Shown piece by piece: positions 23,482-35,240 of a stretch of DNA of 64,000 nucleotides (position 1 is its first letter; each line of letters starts with the position of its first letter). The notes below the pieces were generated by a model. It had not been told where the DNA came from and did not search any database. It was given only the letters and a program-made list of their open reading frames with translations. The DNA lies in contig QVRM01001215.1 in the NCBI GenBank assembly GCA_003439945.1, positions 378,501 to 442,500 of the forward strand, in the 5' to 3' direction. Origin of the DNA: Dermanyssus gallinae. Lineage: Eukaryota; Arthropoda; Arachnida; Mesostigmata; Dermanyssidae. The translations under genes and the position numbers were made by a program.

Positions 23482-24307
23482 GATAATTTCCAGTCGACAT
23501 TTTGGCAAACTTTTGAATGAAAAAATGTATACTGCAACGACTATGCCAAATGTCCTATGAAGAGTGGGGTAAGGAAACACGCGCCAGTTTATACGACGGC
23601 TTTGAGGCAGCTTATTTGAGAAGAACAACAACAGATACGTAATCGCCACTCATTTTACTCGATTGAGTTTTTACAGGTTAATTGTCTGTTGTGATTTGCA
23701 CTGCGCTATTTACCGACCGAATTAAAGAGATAGTAGTAAAAATACCTTGAACGGGCAGACGCACGCACTATAAATTTCATGGTATTTAATATTCAGGCAC
23801 CATGCCATGTAACCCGGTACGCGGTACAGGGAAGCAATAGTTGGGAAGTTTGGATCGTTTGGCGAGACGTCGTTTTGCTAACACGTTTTTTTTTCGGGAG
23901 AGGACGAGGACAATGATCAAGGTAGAGTAAGAAAACACATAAAAGATGGTGCAAAGTTCAATAACTACATTATAACCTCGTGCTGCGCTGTTGCCCGCCT
24001 CGCAATATTTTCACCGTCCCGTTTGTTGCACCGCCAAGTCCCACTGAGCATAGCGGTAACATCAGAACAGATCAGTTGGCTGGCTGACAAACACGCAGTT
24101 CAAGTTCCCAATCATAATCGCCTTATAGTGTGGTCGTTAGACTGGGCCATTCGAAACAAATTGCAACGCTGTCGCAATTCAATCGCTGATAATCTGAACG
24201 ATGCGCGATAACATGCTAGTATTGTATGTGTAACGTAGTAGAAAATATAGATGATACACTTTGGTGGCGCTTTTGGGTTCTGTGTGTTTGGTCGTGGTGG
24301 CACGCTG

Positions 24308-24721
24308 TCATGCCAGGATGGTAAATAAGTCAGATTTATTATCACACATGTTGTGTAGAAAAGTGCGCGATCTATGCCCGCCCTCCTGTGCACCTACCTC
24401 CGGGCACCATAGGCACACACCAACCGCAACGTTACATGCCAACAGGCAGCGTTCGGTGTTGGACTGCTGGATACCTCGTCTCGAAGCAGGATTTGACATT
24501 GTGCATACATAGGTGGCGCTAAGGTGACGGTCTTTGAACGTGAACGCCCGGTCGGCGACGTCAACGTATGTACAATGGCGTCGTACGCGCTCCGAATGGC
24601 GAGCTTGTCGGCTTGCATCTTCGAAGAGGTGGCCAAGCCGGGTGCGCAGTAAGAACTTGAAGGTTGTAACGATGTTCAGTAAGGATGTTAAAGAAAGCCC
24701 ACATAAAAGTGCATAATTCAT
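24308..24721 (-). CDS. orphan open frame with hydrophobic N-terminus
   Basis: 137 codons on the minus strand from an ATG at 24721 to a TAA at 24308-24310. The first ~25 residues (MNYALLCGLSLTSLLNIVTT) could be a signal peptide. The rest contains nine or ten Cys but no spacing I recognise. No transcript signals were identified, so it may be chance. Confidence 0.2.
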   Translation of the reverse strand: MNYALLCGLSLTSLLNIVTTFKFLLRTRLGHLFEDASRQARHSERVRRHCTYVDVADRAFTFKDRHLSATYVCTMSNPASRRGIQQSNTERCLLACNVAVGVCLWCPEVGAQEGGHRSRTFLHNMCDNKSDLFTILA

Positions 24722-25542
24722 ACATGCCCGTTATGTGCATTGGGCTACATTCGTATTATTACATCCTTGCTGTGTACTTCATCATACGATTTTCTAGTTA
24801 GTACTTATTTACAGTGTAGGCAATGTTTCAGTTGTAGTTAGACCTTCTAAAACTGTTTAATCTTATTTAATTATTCTTAATATATTTATCTATTAATATT
24901 TAATTAATTAATAATCATTATATGAATTGATTAATCTTATAATATTAATAAGAAATTGTAATCTTGCTAGTATACATTCCATTCCGCTGCTTATAATTTT
25001 CAATATCCGATTGCTACTGTACTACAAAGCTATTGTCGGCGTATAGGAACTGAAATGATACGTCGAATAACTTCCGAGAGATGGCGCACGCTATGTCCGT
25101 AACATACTGTATTCTTGCAACCACTTGTTTTGCTGATTTGTAGGGCATCCTAGACATAATCATTGAAAGTGGAGATTGTTTACTTCTTGAAAGGAGCTTG
25201 TTGAGAAGGATGTTTTACGCGTAATTAAAAGACAGCTGACTAAACAGTTACAAGTATCGTCAGGATGTTTAATTGAGATGATATCCCCTTTGAAGCTTTG
25301 CAGGCAAATTAATTAACTGATTAATCTTTTTTTTATAAAGATACTTGTTCTGCTCTATTATATTTGAACGGTCTGACAGTTGCAATTAAATAACTAGACA
25401 TACTAGCACGCCTGTGCTAGTTCCGTTTGCATTTAACTGATTGCCGGTTCTGCCGAACCTGTTTTTTTGGGCTAACAATGCTTACTAATTATTTTTTTTT
25501 GTTCAAGGATTTTCCGTAATGCTATGGCTCGTGTACGGAATT

Positions 25543-25622
25543 TTTCATGTCATGGCTAATTTTAATCCACTCCGGCATTTACCTTGTCTAACTTGAAAAC
25601 CATGCTTACTAATTCTTACTTA
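25543..25622 (-). mobile_element. SINE family B, tail-only copy
   Basis: Shares TTAATCCACTCCGGCATTTA and CTTGAAAACCATG with the fuller copy at 45937-46072. The tRNA-like head is absent. Confidence 0.55.
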
Positions 25623-26213
25623 CAATATATACAAAACGAAATTTACGGAACCGTTACAGATATTTCGTTCGGGATCTAAGCGCCTTGTTTTCACCGAGAG
25701 AGAGAGCTTATAGGAGCTTATACCCCAATCGGCTCACGAATTAGCTTCAAAAACGCTTGTAGATAAGAGCATCGCGTTGTTGAAAATTTGTCTTGACATG
25801 ACGGCAGCGCATTTGCAAGCAGTCCTTGCAGATACAGTCCGGGTTCGCTGAACTACACGCTGTGTGTTCCTCCAACTATTTAATATATTTGTGCTCTAGA
25901 CGCATAGAGAAATGCCGCGAGATAAACGCTGCTTGAGGCTGTCAATTATGATCTCGATGGCAACATCTAAGAAAGGGCAGTTATGTCAACCACAGAAGGA
26001 TAGCCACTCGGTAAAAAGCCGGCGACAAAGTAGTGGTCTCTGTCGCGTCATTATTTACATTCGGCCAGATTACAGAGACGCTGGTTGAACCAAACAAAGC
26101 AGACACTTTGCAGTGCCAACGATGCGGCAGAGTCGGCAGCCAAGTAACTGATCTGTTAAGGCCCCTCGAAAGGACCCCCAACAAAGCGCACCTGGGCGGG
26201 TACAAGTGCAACG

Positions 26214-26395
26214 TACTTTTTCGGGCTGACCCACAGCCAAGATTTAACGTCCACAGGACTGCTTTTTGCATTGCTTCATAGACGGACCCCCATAATTAAA
26301 AATGTGCAACGGTGGGGCTCGAACCCGCGCACCTGCTATGTGTATCCTTCGGTTGCGAGGCGCAGGCGAATGCACCACGCCGCCGGGCTCGACAC
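26214..26395 (-). mobile_element. tRNA-derived SINE family A, full-head copy
   Basis: Minus strand: GCCCGGCGGCGTGGTGCATT (A-box-like half), then GCGGGTTCGAGCCCCACCGT (consensus B box GGTTCGANNCC), then the unique body GGGTCCGTCTATGAAGCAAT and TTAAATCTTGGCTGTGGGTC, ending with TCAGCCCGAAAAAGTACG. The head has RNA polymerase III internal promoter boxes spaced as in a tRNA. The body is shared with 8146-8290, which shows it is a dispersed family and not a single tRNA gene. The tick Ruka SINE is an obvious comparison, though I cannot confirm identity. Confidence 0.8.
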
Positions 26396-27011
26396 AAGTA
26401 AAACGTGGTAAAAAGGAAAGAGACATTAGGAAGTCTCAAATACTCAGTGTGATGATCTGAGTCGCACGAGACACGTATATTTGCGCTTCCCTACCCTTAT
26501 TGGCTGCGGAGATCTACGCGGGACTGTCACCGCATGGCGACAGCTTTCCGTATAGAGCCGTATATAGCCTTACTTTGTAAACTGCAAATAGAGGGCTTGT
26601 GGCTTGACAGTAAAAACGAATGTGCTCTGCCCTAAGGGTTGCACTAAAAGCAATGCAATATCGCTACGGGACAATGGGCTCGGTGAAGAAGGCCACAGAA
26701 AGATTTATTGGCAAGCTCGGTATTCGAATAAAGGAAAAAGCGAGCGATCGACAGAAAGGCAAGTTTTACAGTAACTATTGTCGTTTGCGGTGCGTAAATT
26801 AAAAAACAACCAGAAATAACGCGAGTATCTCCAGTTTGATAGAGTAAGAGCTAGGAATTAAGGGACGTTTGTGGGGTTTACGTTCACGCGTCTCAGTATG
26901 TAATGTTCTTTAAACATAGTTAATGATGATAATAATATTAATAATAACAGGGAGTCACATGTTTAGTAAATAATTTGTACTTCACGTATTTGTGCTTCTC
27001 CTGGTTTGTCA

Positions 27012-27140
27012 TGGCCGTCAGTATAGTCTATTCCGGCACTTACCTTAATTAAATTACAAGTTATAAAAATCAATTCAAGAGTGGCCGTTTCTGAAATGAA
27101 ACCCATAATCTCCCGAATTCAAGGTAATGGTTTTGTCACA
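27012..27140 (-). mobile_element. SINE family B, degenerate copy
   Basis: Follows the copy at 45937-46072 through ATTCCGGCACTTACCTTAAT, AATTCAAGAGTGGCCG and CCCGAATTCAAGGTAATGG. The B box is mutated. Confidence 0.55.
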
Positions 27141-27897
27141 GTCACTGTGCTCGGCATATCGAGGCTTCAATCTTTTCTAGAGCTACTGAATTGTTACGGC
27201 TCTTGACTACTAACAGGTCTTACCGATATACAGAGATGGCCCAAATTGTTCTGTAATCGTCTCTTTTGCAAGTCGTTATAATTTCCATAAAAACACCTTA
27301 AGCACTCACTATATATTTCTCGCGGCTTCGGATCCTGTACCTCCAGACTACCGCGTATTCAAATTTGCTAAAAAAATTACAAAAATGTACGTCTCTAAGT
27401 GAGGTATAGACTGCTGTGCATTATTTTTTTTTTTCACAAGAGAACCCTTAGAGAAATAGGTAGAAAAGCTGATTGGCTTGATAAAAAACGATCGATTAAA
27501 TTGTGCCATTCTGTTGAATGCTATTCTGTTGATGAAATAGATGTGTATGTCCTTGCAAAGGACATTACGTGCGTTCGCTATGGGCAAAAGGCAAACGGAA
27601 AACGTTTGCACAAATTTAATATTATAAGTGCTGGCATGGCTTTTGTAGCGGCAGTTAGTAATGGTGCTTATGTCAAAGGGGAGAGCAAGCGACCGTCGGT
27701 TAGCCGCACAACGACCTCTTCATTATTCATTTCGAGTCCACTCGAAACGATTGGTCTTTGTTCGGCTCACAGATAATGGCAGCCGAACTGGGCAAGAGTG
27801 CAAAAAAGTTGAACTTATAAAGTGGATCAATAAATTCGCCTTATAGATCGACTTTTCTGTGTCGAATCGGGACTCCACACCGAGCCAACCAGAGCGC

Positions 27898-27966
27898 TCA
27901 CTCTCTCTCTCTCTATATATATATGTATATATATATATATATATATACATACATACATACATATAC
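27898..27966. repeat. (CT)n-(TA)n-(CATA)n compound microsatellite
   Basis: CT units (27898-27915), then TA units, then CATA units. Confidence 0.95.
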
Positions 27967-28302
27967 AGTACTGTTGTCTCCCTATATCCATTCGCAGTGT
28001 TTAGACGGACCCCGACTCTTGCAGCGTTGCCGAGGATCATCCACACTTTCGCTCTCGTTTCTCTTCACTGTATTTTTCTCATATTTTCATTACGATTTCC
28101 TACGGCTAGCCTTAATCTCGACGCGAGGAGTGGTGAGCAAGTTTAAATTGAGCTTCGATTACATCGCGTCCTCACTCCATTTAGAAGACCTCGGCAGGAT
28201 GAAGGCAAGCAAAACAAGGGCAGATTTCGATAGAGAAGGAAGGAAAGCTAAACGTCCCACTAAGTAGCAGTAATTGATACGTTAATGGATAAATGAATAC
28301 AA

Positions 28303-28375
28303 CGGAAGGAGAGCTATGTTCTGTGGATATATCTATATCTATATATATATATATGTAGGTGGAAGGAGAGCTATG

Positions 28376-28407
<32 letters not shown>
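28303..28407. repeat. 21-bp direct repeat flanking (TA)n tracts
   Basis: GGAAGGAGAGCTATGTTCTG occurs twice (near 28303 and 28361), each time followed by a TA-rich run: a ~58-bp tandem duplication. Confidence 0.9.
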
Positions 28408-28577
28408 GCGTGTATAGGTGGATTCCAATCGTCGTTCGAGTTAACCCACCTTTACACTTTTAGGGAAGGTGACGACGTCTGCTTTTATAGCATGCTGTCC
28501 CGCCTTGTTTTTGGCTCGCTGTAATGGCACGCCGGGTCTCCATGACACCGAAATAAGCGTTGCAGTAGTAGCCTTAG

Positions 28578-28931
28578 GCGCAGTTTCTTTGCGGTTTGCC
28601 GAGCTTCTACGAAACTAACTGCGTACACCATCTGAAGCACGTATATGGCCATCACTTAACGATTAATATTGGCCGGTTGAATACATTTCGCAGTCACAAA
28701 TTTGATAACATTTTGCTACTTTATAATCGTCGAACTTTGCAATGGGAAGACCACAATGTCCTCACACAAACTGCTACATTAATTGGACGGGAAATACAGC
28801 TGTTTGCTTCTCTCAGGCGCCCGCCAATGTGCACAACCGCGCAGGACAATACATACGTATACCTATTTGGTTTAGCTACTCATTTGGTTGTTACGAGGTT
28901 TCGTACCTTTCCATTTGAGACCCCCTGGTGA
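28578..28931 (+). CDS. orphan open frame, possible 3' exon
   Basis: Open from a TAG at 28575-28577 (which could be an acceptor AG) to a TGA at 28929-28931, about 117 codons with no initiator ATG near the start. The content is balanced (CVHHLKHVYGHH, LYNRRTLQWEDHN, NTYVYLFG). The W...FG spacing faintly recalls a kelch blade, but a single unit cannot decide this. (TA)n follows immediately. Confidence 0.25.
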   Translation, partial: AQFLCGLPSFYETNCVHHLKHVYGHHLTINIGRLNTFRSHKFDNILLLYNRRTLQWEDHNVLTQTATLIGREIQLFASLRRPPMCTTAQDNTYVYLFGLATHLVVTRFRTFPFETPW

Positions 28932-28940
28932 GATGAATGA

Positions 28941-28973
<33 letters not shown>
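28941..28973. repeat. (TA)n microsatellite
   Basis: About 16 TA units. Confidence 0.95.
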
Positions 28974-28975
<2 letters not shown>

Positions 28976-29084
28976 AATATAAATATTATTATATTAAGCG
29001 CATTCCGACATCATTTAAGTTTTAACAAAGTTGTGGACTCATCTTAGCTTGTTTAAGGGTTGCGGGCATACCAACCTCACTCCC

Positions 29085-29925
29085 TCTCACAAAACCAGGC
29101 ATTACAGTCTCACTAAAATTGGTTTAACGTGCGGGGACGCCACAGGGCTCTATACTTGGCCCCTTGATAAGGAGCATAATTTACGACGATGTGCTGCGAC
29201 TAAGGGACATTCCCCGGGGTTAACCTCCTAGTGCTGCAAGTGCCACAAGATTGCACTCATCAACAGGGTGAGGTATCTCGGGCTCTCTGTGGCACTAAAC
29301 ACGCGTGGCGGGCAACGGAGAAGGCAATCAAGACAGCCAACAGCTTCACACGGCTTATGCCTAACCTTTACGGGTCGCGACAATCCAGACGGCGACCAAC
29401 CATGATCGCGGCCGAGTCAGCTGTCAAGTGCGGAGCTTCGACCTTCAGCCCACCAGCACCCTGAAGTTTGCGGCTATCAGGACCCGTCTGCGTCGCGCTC
29501 TGAGGGTCGGAGCCTAAGGGTGATACTGCCGTGTTTCGGACAATTAGCGGGGCCGTGGCCTTCGTTCTCGCTGGCACGATCCCTGGCACCTGAAGGCACC
29601 CAAAGTCCGCCGCTTATGTGATCATCCTGAGCGTAAGAAGGACGAAAAGTGTCATTCTTACGTATGACGGGGAAGCGTCGGTGGACAATCGACTTCTCGC
29701 AAGAGGAGTAAGAGGATGCTCCTGGAACCAGTCCCGCACGCAAGCGTCAAATACTGGCTGAACCTGCCGGGAGCTGGCATACCTATCACACGACTTAGGT
29801 CCTAACAGGGTCACAGCGGCTTCCAGTCCTACTTATTCAAAACCGGGACGGCTTCCAGCCCTAACTGCATCCACTGCGGCGATAGATCGGATGACAGCCA
29901 ATTACATGCTTATTAATAATAAGTA
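29085..29925 (+). pseudogene. R1/LOA-like non-LTR ORF2 fragment (RT to C-terminal zinc knuckle)
   Basis: Plus strand. TPQGSILGPL (RT motif B, about 29139), IIYDDVLRLRD right after it, ATEKAIKTANSFTRLMPNLY (thumb, about 29318-29377), SRQSRRRPTMIAAES, and near the C-terminus FQSYLFKTGTASSPNCIHCG followed by DDSQLH, the CCHC-like tail of R1/LOA/Jockey-type ORF2 proteins. The endonuclease, motif A and motif C are missing or unrecognisable, and several frame changes are needed. A fitting 3' UTR repeat follows at 30197-30345. Confidence 0.82.
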
Positions 29926-29929
29926 TTTG

Positions 29930-29959
29930 CCCCAACACCCTAGCTCTGAGGTGCTGGGG
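29930..29959 (+). other. hairpin downstream of retroelement ORF2
   Basis: CCCCAACACC at 29930-29939 pairs with GGTGCTGGGG at 29950-29959 (9 of 10 positions, 10-nt loop), just after the C-terminal zinc-knuckle remnant. Confidence 0.6.
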
Positions 29960-30196
29960 TTTAATGATAGCAGATGTGATATAGGTTCAAGGGCACCGGC
30001 TTTTAACTTACATCTGCAGGAAAATGACGAAAACGCTCACCTATTAAATTACAATATCTGAAGTCTCCGAAGTTATACTATCGAAGAACACAAGGGCCAA
30101 CACCCTAAAGCGCCGCACCTTCATTTGGCTTCCAGGGAGCACACCCACGAGATCTAAACCCCCCCCCTTCCCTAATGTTTGATGCGCAAGCAGTCC

Positions 30197-30345
30197 CCAG
30201 CAAGGTCGTGGGACGGATACACGACTGGTTTTTAGTGGGTTAGAAGGCTACACTACTCGTCCACGTTTGCAGGGAGCATCCTTGCCGCATTGGTCGTGTG
30301 TGCAACCAAATTTTCCAGTTAGTTCTCTAAAAAGCATACTAGCCT
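30197..30345 (+). repeat. R1/LOA-type 3' UTR repeat, copy 1
   Basis: GACTGGTTTTTAGTGGGTT and the following ~120 bp match 52450-52570. Its position after the RT fragment at 29.1-29.9 kb fits it being that element's 3' UTR. Confidence 0.75.
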
Positions 30346-31299
30346 AAGGTTTAAATACGTTATGCCAACCTACAAAATAACCATAGAACAACATGACAAT
30401 TGAATTGCATACGATACTTTTTACAGTAAAAACAACACCACACTTCCGTGATATTTCATAGGACCAATATTCACAACGCAGCCGCCATGCCCTTCTTAAT
30501 TTTTTAGCATGCTACTTTGCATCCAAAGCAAATTGTCCAGAAAGCCTAAAGAGGAATAAGGCGAATTATATTACAAGATGCGACGCTAACGTGTTTAAAC
30601 CTCTAAGGTCCACACGTATTACATGTGTAAGTGCATGAACGCACCAGCTATTCCAGGCAGATACTTTCATTCGCTGTACCGAATTTAAACCGCTGGAATG
30701 ACTGATGACAAAGCGTGACTTAATAAGTTTTTGACCTTTTTGGTACCTACCAGTTTGGCTGGCTGGCGGGCGTCGCGCTTATATGTTCGATATGTTATTG
30801 AAGTATTTTTAGTACCTTTTCATCTGTTTATGGTTGGCTACGGGATCAAAATCCTGATGCAGCAAGCAAGTGCTTGTTGCCATTAGGTGTTGCTTGGTAG
30901 ACTTTGGTGCTACTTTCGTTCATTGTCTATGCTTTAATGAATGCAAATGCCCTTTAGTAGCCAAGTATACAAACATGAGTAGATTGAATATATATATATA
31001 TATATTTATATATACTCAAACTTTTCATTAAATCCTCCTATTCTGTTTGCGGCAGGCTAAGCTCTCTGTATGTAAGAAAACAGGCTCGACTCGTTCGTAA
31101 ATCTAGATCTTTTTGCAGCAGATGCTAAAATCGTGCAGCTAAGGCAACGAAGGCCCTGCGGCGATAACAGTCATAACAATAATTACTATCATCAAGCGTA
31201 ATAAGCGGCCACTCGCCGAAAGCGGTGGTGCAAGGGCCTCCATATACGCGATACCGTGTATACGCAAGACTGGTTTCTGCCTGCATAAGGAGGAGCATA
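30346..31299. other. unassigned stretch
   Basis: (TA)n at 30988-31013. No gene recognised. Confidence 0.5.
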
Positions 31300-32760
31300 A
31301 GAATAGGCTAAATACTTTTGTCCCCGCTGGGAAGAAGGGCGCAGTTTATGAGACGCTTGCACACACAAAATACTTATTTGCTTCGTACGCTTGAGCTGTG
31401 GCGTTGTCCGCCGAGCTCGTTTGCCTTGAAACCATACGCGATAGACTACGCTTTCTTATGCTTCCACTCGCTCTCTTTCACGTCCTCCCTCTATACATCT
31501 CTCTCTCTCTTTCTCTTTTCCTCTATTTTCTTGTTTTCCCGCCGTGTCTGCTGGAGTTGACGTCGTATGCTGTTGGCCCCAACAACATTGTGTGGGCTTG
31601 CCGTTGGTACCGCTTCGGTGGCTGCTGCTGTTGCTGCTGATACTGCACGTCACGCACGCCGTGATACTCGCATGCGGGCACGCAAACTCATTCAAACGCG
31701 CAGCACACCAGATTGCGTGAACAACCACACAACTGCGACAGCATTTGTGTTTCGGTGCGTCATGGCAGCGTGAGCGCGACTATGTATGTCGAGTGTGCGT
31801 CGTCGTTTTCAACAAACATGCTAATATGATTATCGAATATATAATTGTTATACTAATAGTAATGCGAACGTCAACTGCCAATGCGACAAAACCAGGTCAC
31901 ACGCATTTTCAGACCGCTGCTGCTGCTGTCGCTGCGGGAGATTTTTTGTCGGCTGCCTTCCAAACTACGCCGTGGCATGTCAATGAAGATCTGGCAGTGG
32001 ACGCGGGTTCAGCAGCAGCGGCGGCGGCAGGAGCAGCAGCAGAAGCAACGGCGGCGGCGGGGTGGTGGTGGTTTGATGAGGACGCCGCCGCCGACGTCGA
32101 GGTCAAGGCGCAACAGTTCCGCAAGATCCTCGTTTGCCGAGAGAGAGAGAGCGTCAGCGCGTATACGCTCTCGCCGTACGTCGTACGTCGGGAGACGACG
32201 AGAGAGACAAGCGGAGCAAGCGCTACAGACGGCGTGCTGCTACGACGACGACGACACCACTCTAATTAAGGCGTTCGAACGCAGCGATGCACGAAAATGA
32301 CTAGAGCGCGCGCCAAAGGTCGCACACGTGGTGGTCGCGCCGAGCCGGTCGGGTCGGCTTCGAGCCACCTCGAATCTACCGAGCGACCCACCGACGGGCC
32401 TTTCCACTCACTGACTGACATGAGTCGATGCGATGTTGCAACGAAAATTACCGTGTTGGAGTTGGGCCAAGAGGCGGCGGACGCCGTTGCTGCTGCTGCT
32501 GCTACTACTGTTGCTGAAGGCGATTGCTGAAGGCGACGTTCTGCTGTGGGGGTGGGGGGGTGCAGATGTCCGAGGTAATCACCTGTCTGGATGGATGATG
32601 ATGCCGCTGTGCCTGTGGTGGTGGTGGTGTCATGAGCGTGGGGGAACGGGGCGTTTCACCGCCACAACTTCCTGCTAACTTTCAGAACCAAACAGACGCT
32701 GACCCGGGTTCCGCACCGTCTCTTCACTTCGCGTCATCGTTGTCGACGACGTCATCGTCA
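31300..32760. other. GC-rich island with CTG/CAG/GGC/GGT triplet runs
   Basis: GC-rich block with (CT)n (31490-31535), GCTGCTGCTGTTGCTGCTGA, AGCAGCAGCGGCGGCGGCAG, CGACGACGACGACACC and GGTGGTGGTGG runs. Several frames on both strands stay open (174 codons at 31745-32269, 139 at 31881-32300) because stop codons are rare in such DNA, so no one frame is persuasive. An acceptor-like CTAACTTTCAG ends at 32685. It looks like the promoter/5' UTR region of a host gene, but direction and identity cannot be set. Confidence 0.4.
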
Positions 32761-32830
32761 TTATCTTAAATAATGCCGCAATTGTTAGCCTCGAGTTGAA
32801 AAGCCATTGTGACAATTCTCTTACAGCAGC

Positions 32831-32872
32831 AGCAGCGCAAAAAGTGCTTAGGCGGGCACTTTTTGCGCTGCT
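32831..32872. other. perfect 17-bp inverted repeat (hairpin)
   Basis: AGCAGCGCAAAAAGTGC (32831-32847) and its exact reverse complement (32856-32872) are separated by 8 bases. No flanking homology or coding context explains it. Confidence 0.9.
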
Positions 32873-34879
32873 CGTTCGACGATACAAAAAACAAACGCAA
32901 ATAGATAACTGCCGAAATTGGCATTATTTGTTCCTGTATTAACAAATGCGCATACAGGGTTGAAGTCAAAATTAGGGATGTCTGGACACGGAATCGTTAA
33001 CATTAAACGTAACCTATGGTTACATTTAATTTTACGCTACGATTTGGTGCTGCGAATTTAAGCTTACGTTTGAAAAAGTTCAGGTTGTGTTTAGTGTTTT
33101 ATGTGCAAGTCAAGAAACTGCTTGAATAGTTTTGAGCTTATTCAGAGTTCAGGTACGAAAGCCTGACGCGGCATCGAGTTACGATCACACACTTTTACCG
33201 CTTATGACAATCGATGCTTGCCCTGTCAGTTGATTCGTTTGCAAGCCTACATATTAGTTATGTAGACTATTAACCTACCTACTCTTCTCAAACGGATAAC
33301 CGTAATAATGACATCTATAAATGACGTATCAATAAGGATCTATTTTGAGACATGAATAAGTAATCACGTTGTGATAGTCTCAGCCTAAAGACCGGTGGTC
33401 ACTACCTGTTGCCTATATATATATATATATATATATATATCCTACTATTACGCATAATAATCATTATTATCATAAATTCCGACAACTTATTATTTGTCAC
33501 TAAATTATTGGACCTTCTAAGTCCTATACACCTCAGAACCATTAGCACAGATTTTGTCACGTACCTGCAAAACATGTAAGACAGTACACATATGTGGCAG
33601 AACGAATGCTCAAATTTTACCCGTTTTATTGTCTAAAGAACGACAACAGTATAAACGTAAGGACATTTGGAGTAGTTCAAGGACATTCAAATGTACGCTC
33701 TGCCGCATGGGCTCCGCTGTTACTCGGGGTAATGGCACCGCGTTACCGTCATGCAAGTTTAAACAACGTGCAACTTGCATAAATATGTTTTGGTTCTGCT
33801 TCTTTCCAAAATTGTCTTTTTTTCTCACCTAGTCAATCAATACTGCGTGGAGGTAAAACCGCACTAATTTAGAAAGTTTTTATCTTTGCCATTCCTATTA
33901 CATTCATAGACGTGGCTTAGCTAGATAAACGGCAATCTCGACGGGTCGAACAGACCAGTGTGTTCTCAGGTCGTCTACTGCACAAACTAAATACTCTTCA
34001 GCTTAGACGGTGAACAGTGCTCGTTCATTACCATTCTGCCCGTCGATCTTCTACAGTGCAAGCCTCACTTTTCTAACAAGAAGCAATTCCCTTGGGGCAA
34101 ACGCTTGCGGTCTTACTTCGCAAAGAACAACTGAAAACATAGCTTTAGCTGCAAATAGGAGTCCAATTTTTAAGCGTTTAGTCTTCATTAAGGCAAAGTT
34201 GGCTGCAGAGGCGAGGTGAATCGAACCTACGGTGCTTGTAGCGCGAGCCGTTCTGAAAATGAACGACCCGACGTAGATCAAGCTGCATTAACCAAATGTA
34301 CGTATTCGAGAAAAAAATAGTTTATTGCTTAACAAGCTAAATAGAAAATCTCTTGCAGTCTTACTTACGGCCAAGCAATCTTACTGATATCATTTGCTCT
34401 TGTTTGAATGCATACATCTGAATATTAGACATTAAAAGAATGTCTTTGGCATTGGGTACCCAAAGGCATTACCACACGTGGCGCGGTTGATGTTATGGTG
34501 GACGATAGCCAGTTTGCTTTGGGTTTTGAAGTGTGGGCTTATACTCGATTGGCCAAAATATGAGGTCGTAATTGTAAGGGACAAAATCAGAAAGAGAGCA
34601 TTGATTCATAGCGGCAAATCTTTTTGAGAGACTTAAAGTGGAACAGAGTACTCAACGCGTTACAGTGGGGCCCCTGCAACGGAATCCATCCTTACCAGTA
34701 GTTGCGGCAGAGCGACGGGCTCTTTGAAGATCACTGCGCACCAAGCAGATATATACCTAGATATCCACAGGCAGCCTTCTGTATCTGGAGACAGTCATAA
34801 ATCGGCGAGATGAATGATTATAATTTATCCAATACGTAAATGAAAGGTTAAACTTGAAACTTTTTTCGAAAAAAAATCG
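32873..34879. other. unassigned region
   Basis: (TA)n at 33413-33440. Short open frames only (for example plus 33554-33832). No recognised gene. Confidence 0.5.
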
Positions 34880-35240
34880 AAAATATTTACAATGTGCTTT
34901 AAAAATGGAGAAGTACCGATGATATTTCAATAGTCTAGTGTCACCCTTGTGCCCAAACGTGATGCCAATTTACCGGTCAAATACCTAGAATTAAAAACAT
35001 TTTTTAGAGAGGTGGTTTTTAATTCAAGACAATCCTCCGTCCCCTACGGGCTTGGAATTCACCGTAAGGTATGCTTATTCACTGCACCGAGGATCGGGCA
35101 TATCTAGGGTTTCCCCAATAGTCCTTGTGGCAGCATGGCCGCTGACTCTCAGCGGTATGGCTTATCATCTATTCTCATTGATCGCATCGCTCAAAGAATT
35201 TTCGATAAACAACAGGGATCACACCGGCCCGAACATCCCG
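34880..35240 (+). pseudogene. possible non-LTR RT relic
   Basis: Plus-strand frames read VTLVPKRDANLPVKYLE where RTs have LIPKxG...NYRPI, then IHRKVCLFTAPRIGHI and LIDRIAQRIFDKQQG. The order is suggestive but no catalytic box is present, so this is weak. Confidence 0.3.

Larger units (their letters stand above)
19613..26213. other. mostly unassigned region with orphan open frames
   Basis: No family recognised over 6.6 kb apart from a SINE tail at 25543. Patches of interest: a good splice-acceptor-like tract (TTTTTTTTTCTCTCTGCAG, ending 21727) before a GC-rich block to 22280 open in several frames; plus frames at 22646-22906 and 23116-23481 (121 codons, balanced composition); and a minus frame at 24308-24721. 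Very AT-rich DNA lies at 24840-25000. Confidence 0.45.
26396..28577. other. mostly unassigned region
   Basis: Contains a degenerate SINE B copy (27012-27140), an orphan plus frame at 27399-27776 (125 codons, no recognised domain), (CT)n/(TA)n at 27898-27966, and a 21-bp direct repeat around (TA)n tracts (28303-28407). Confidence 0.45.
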
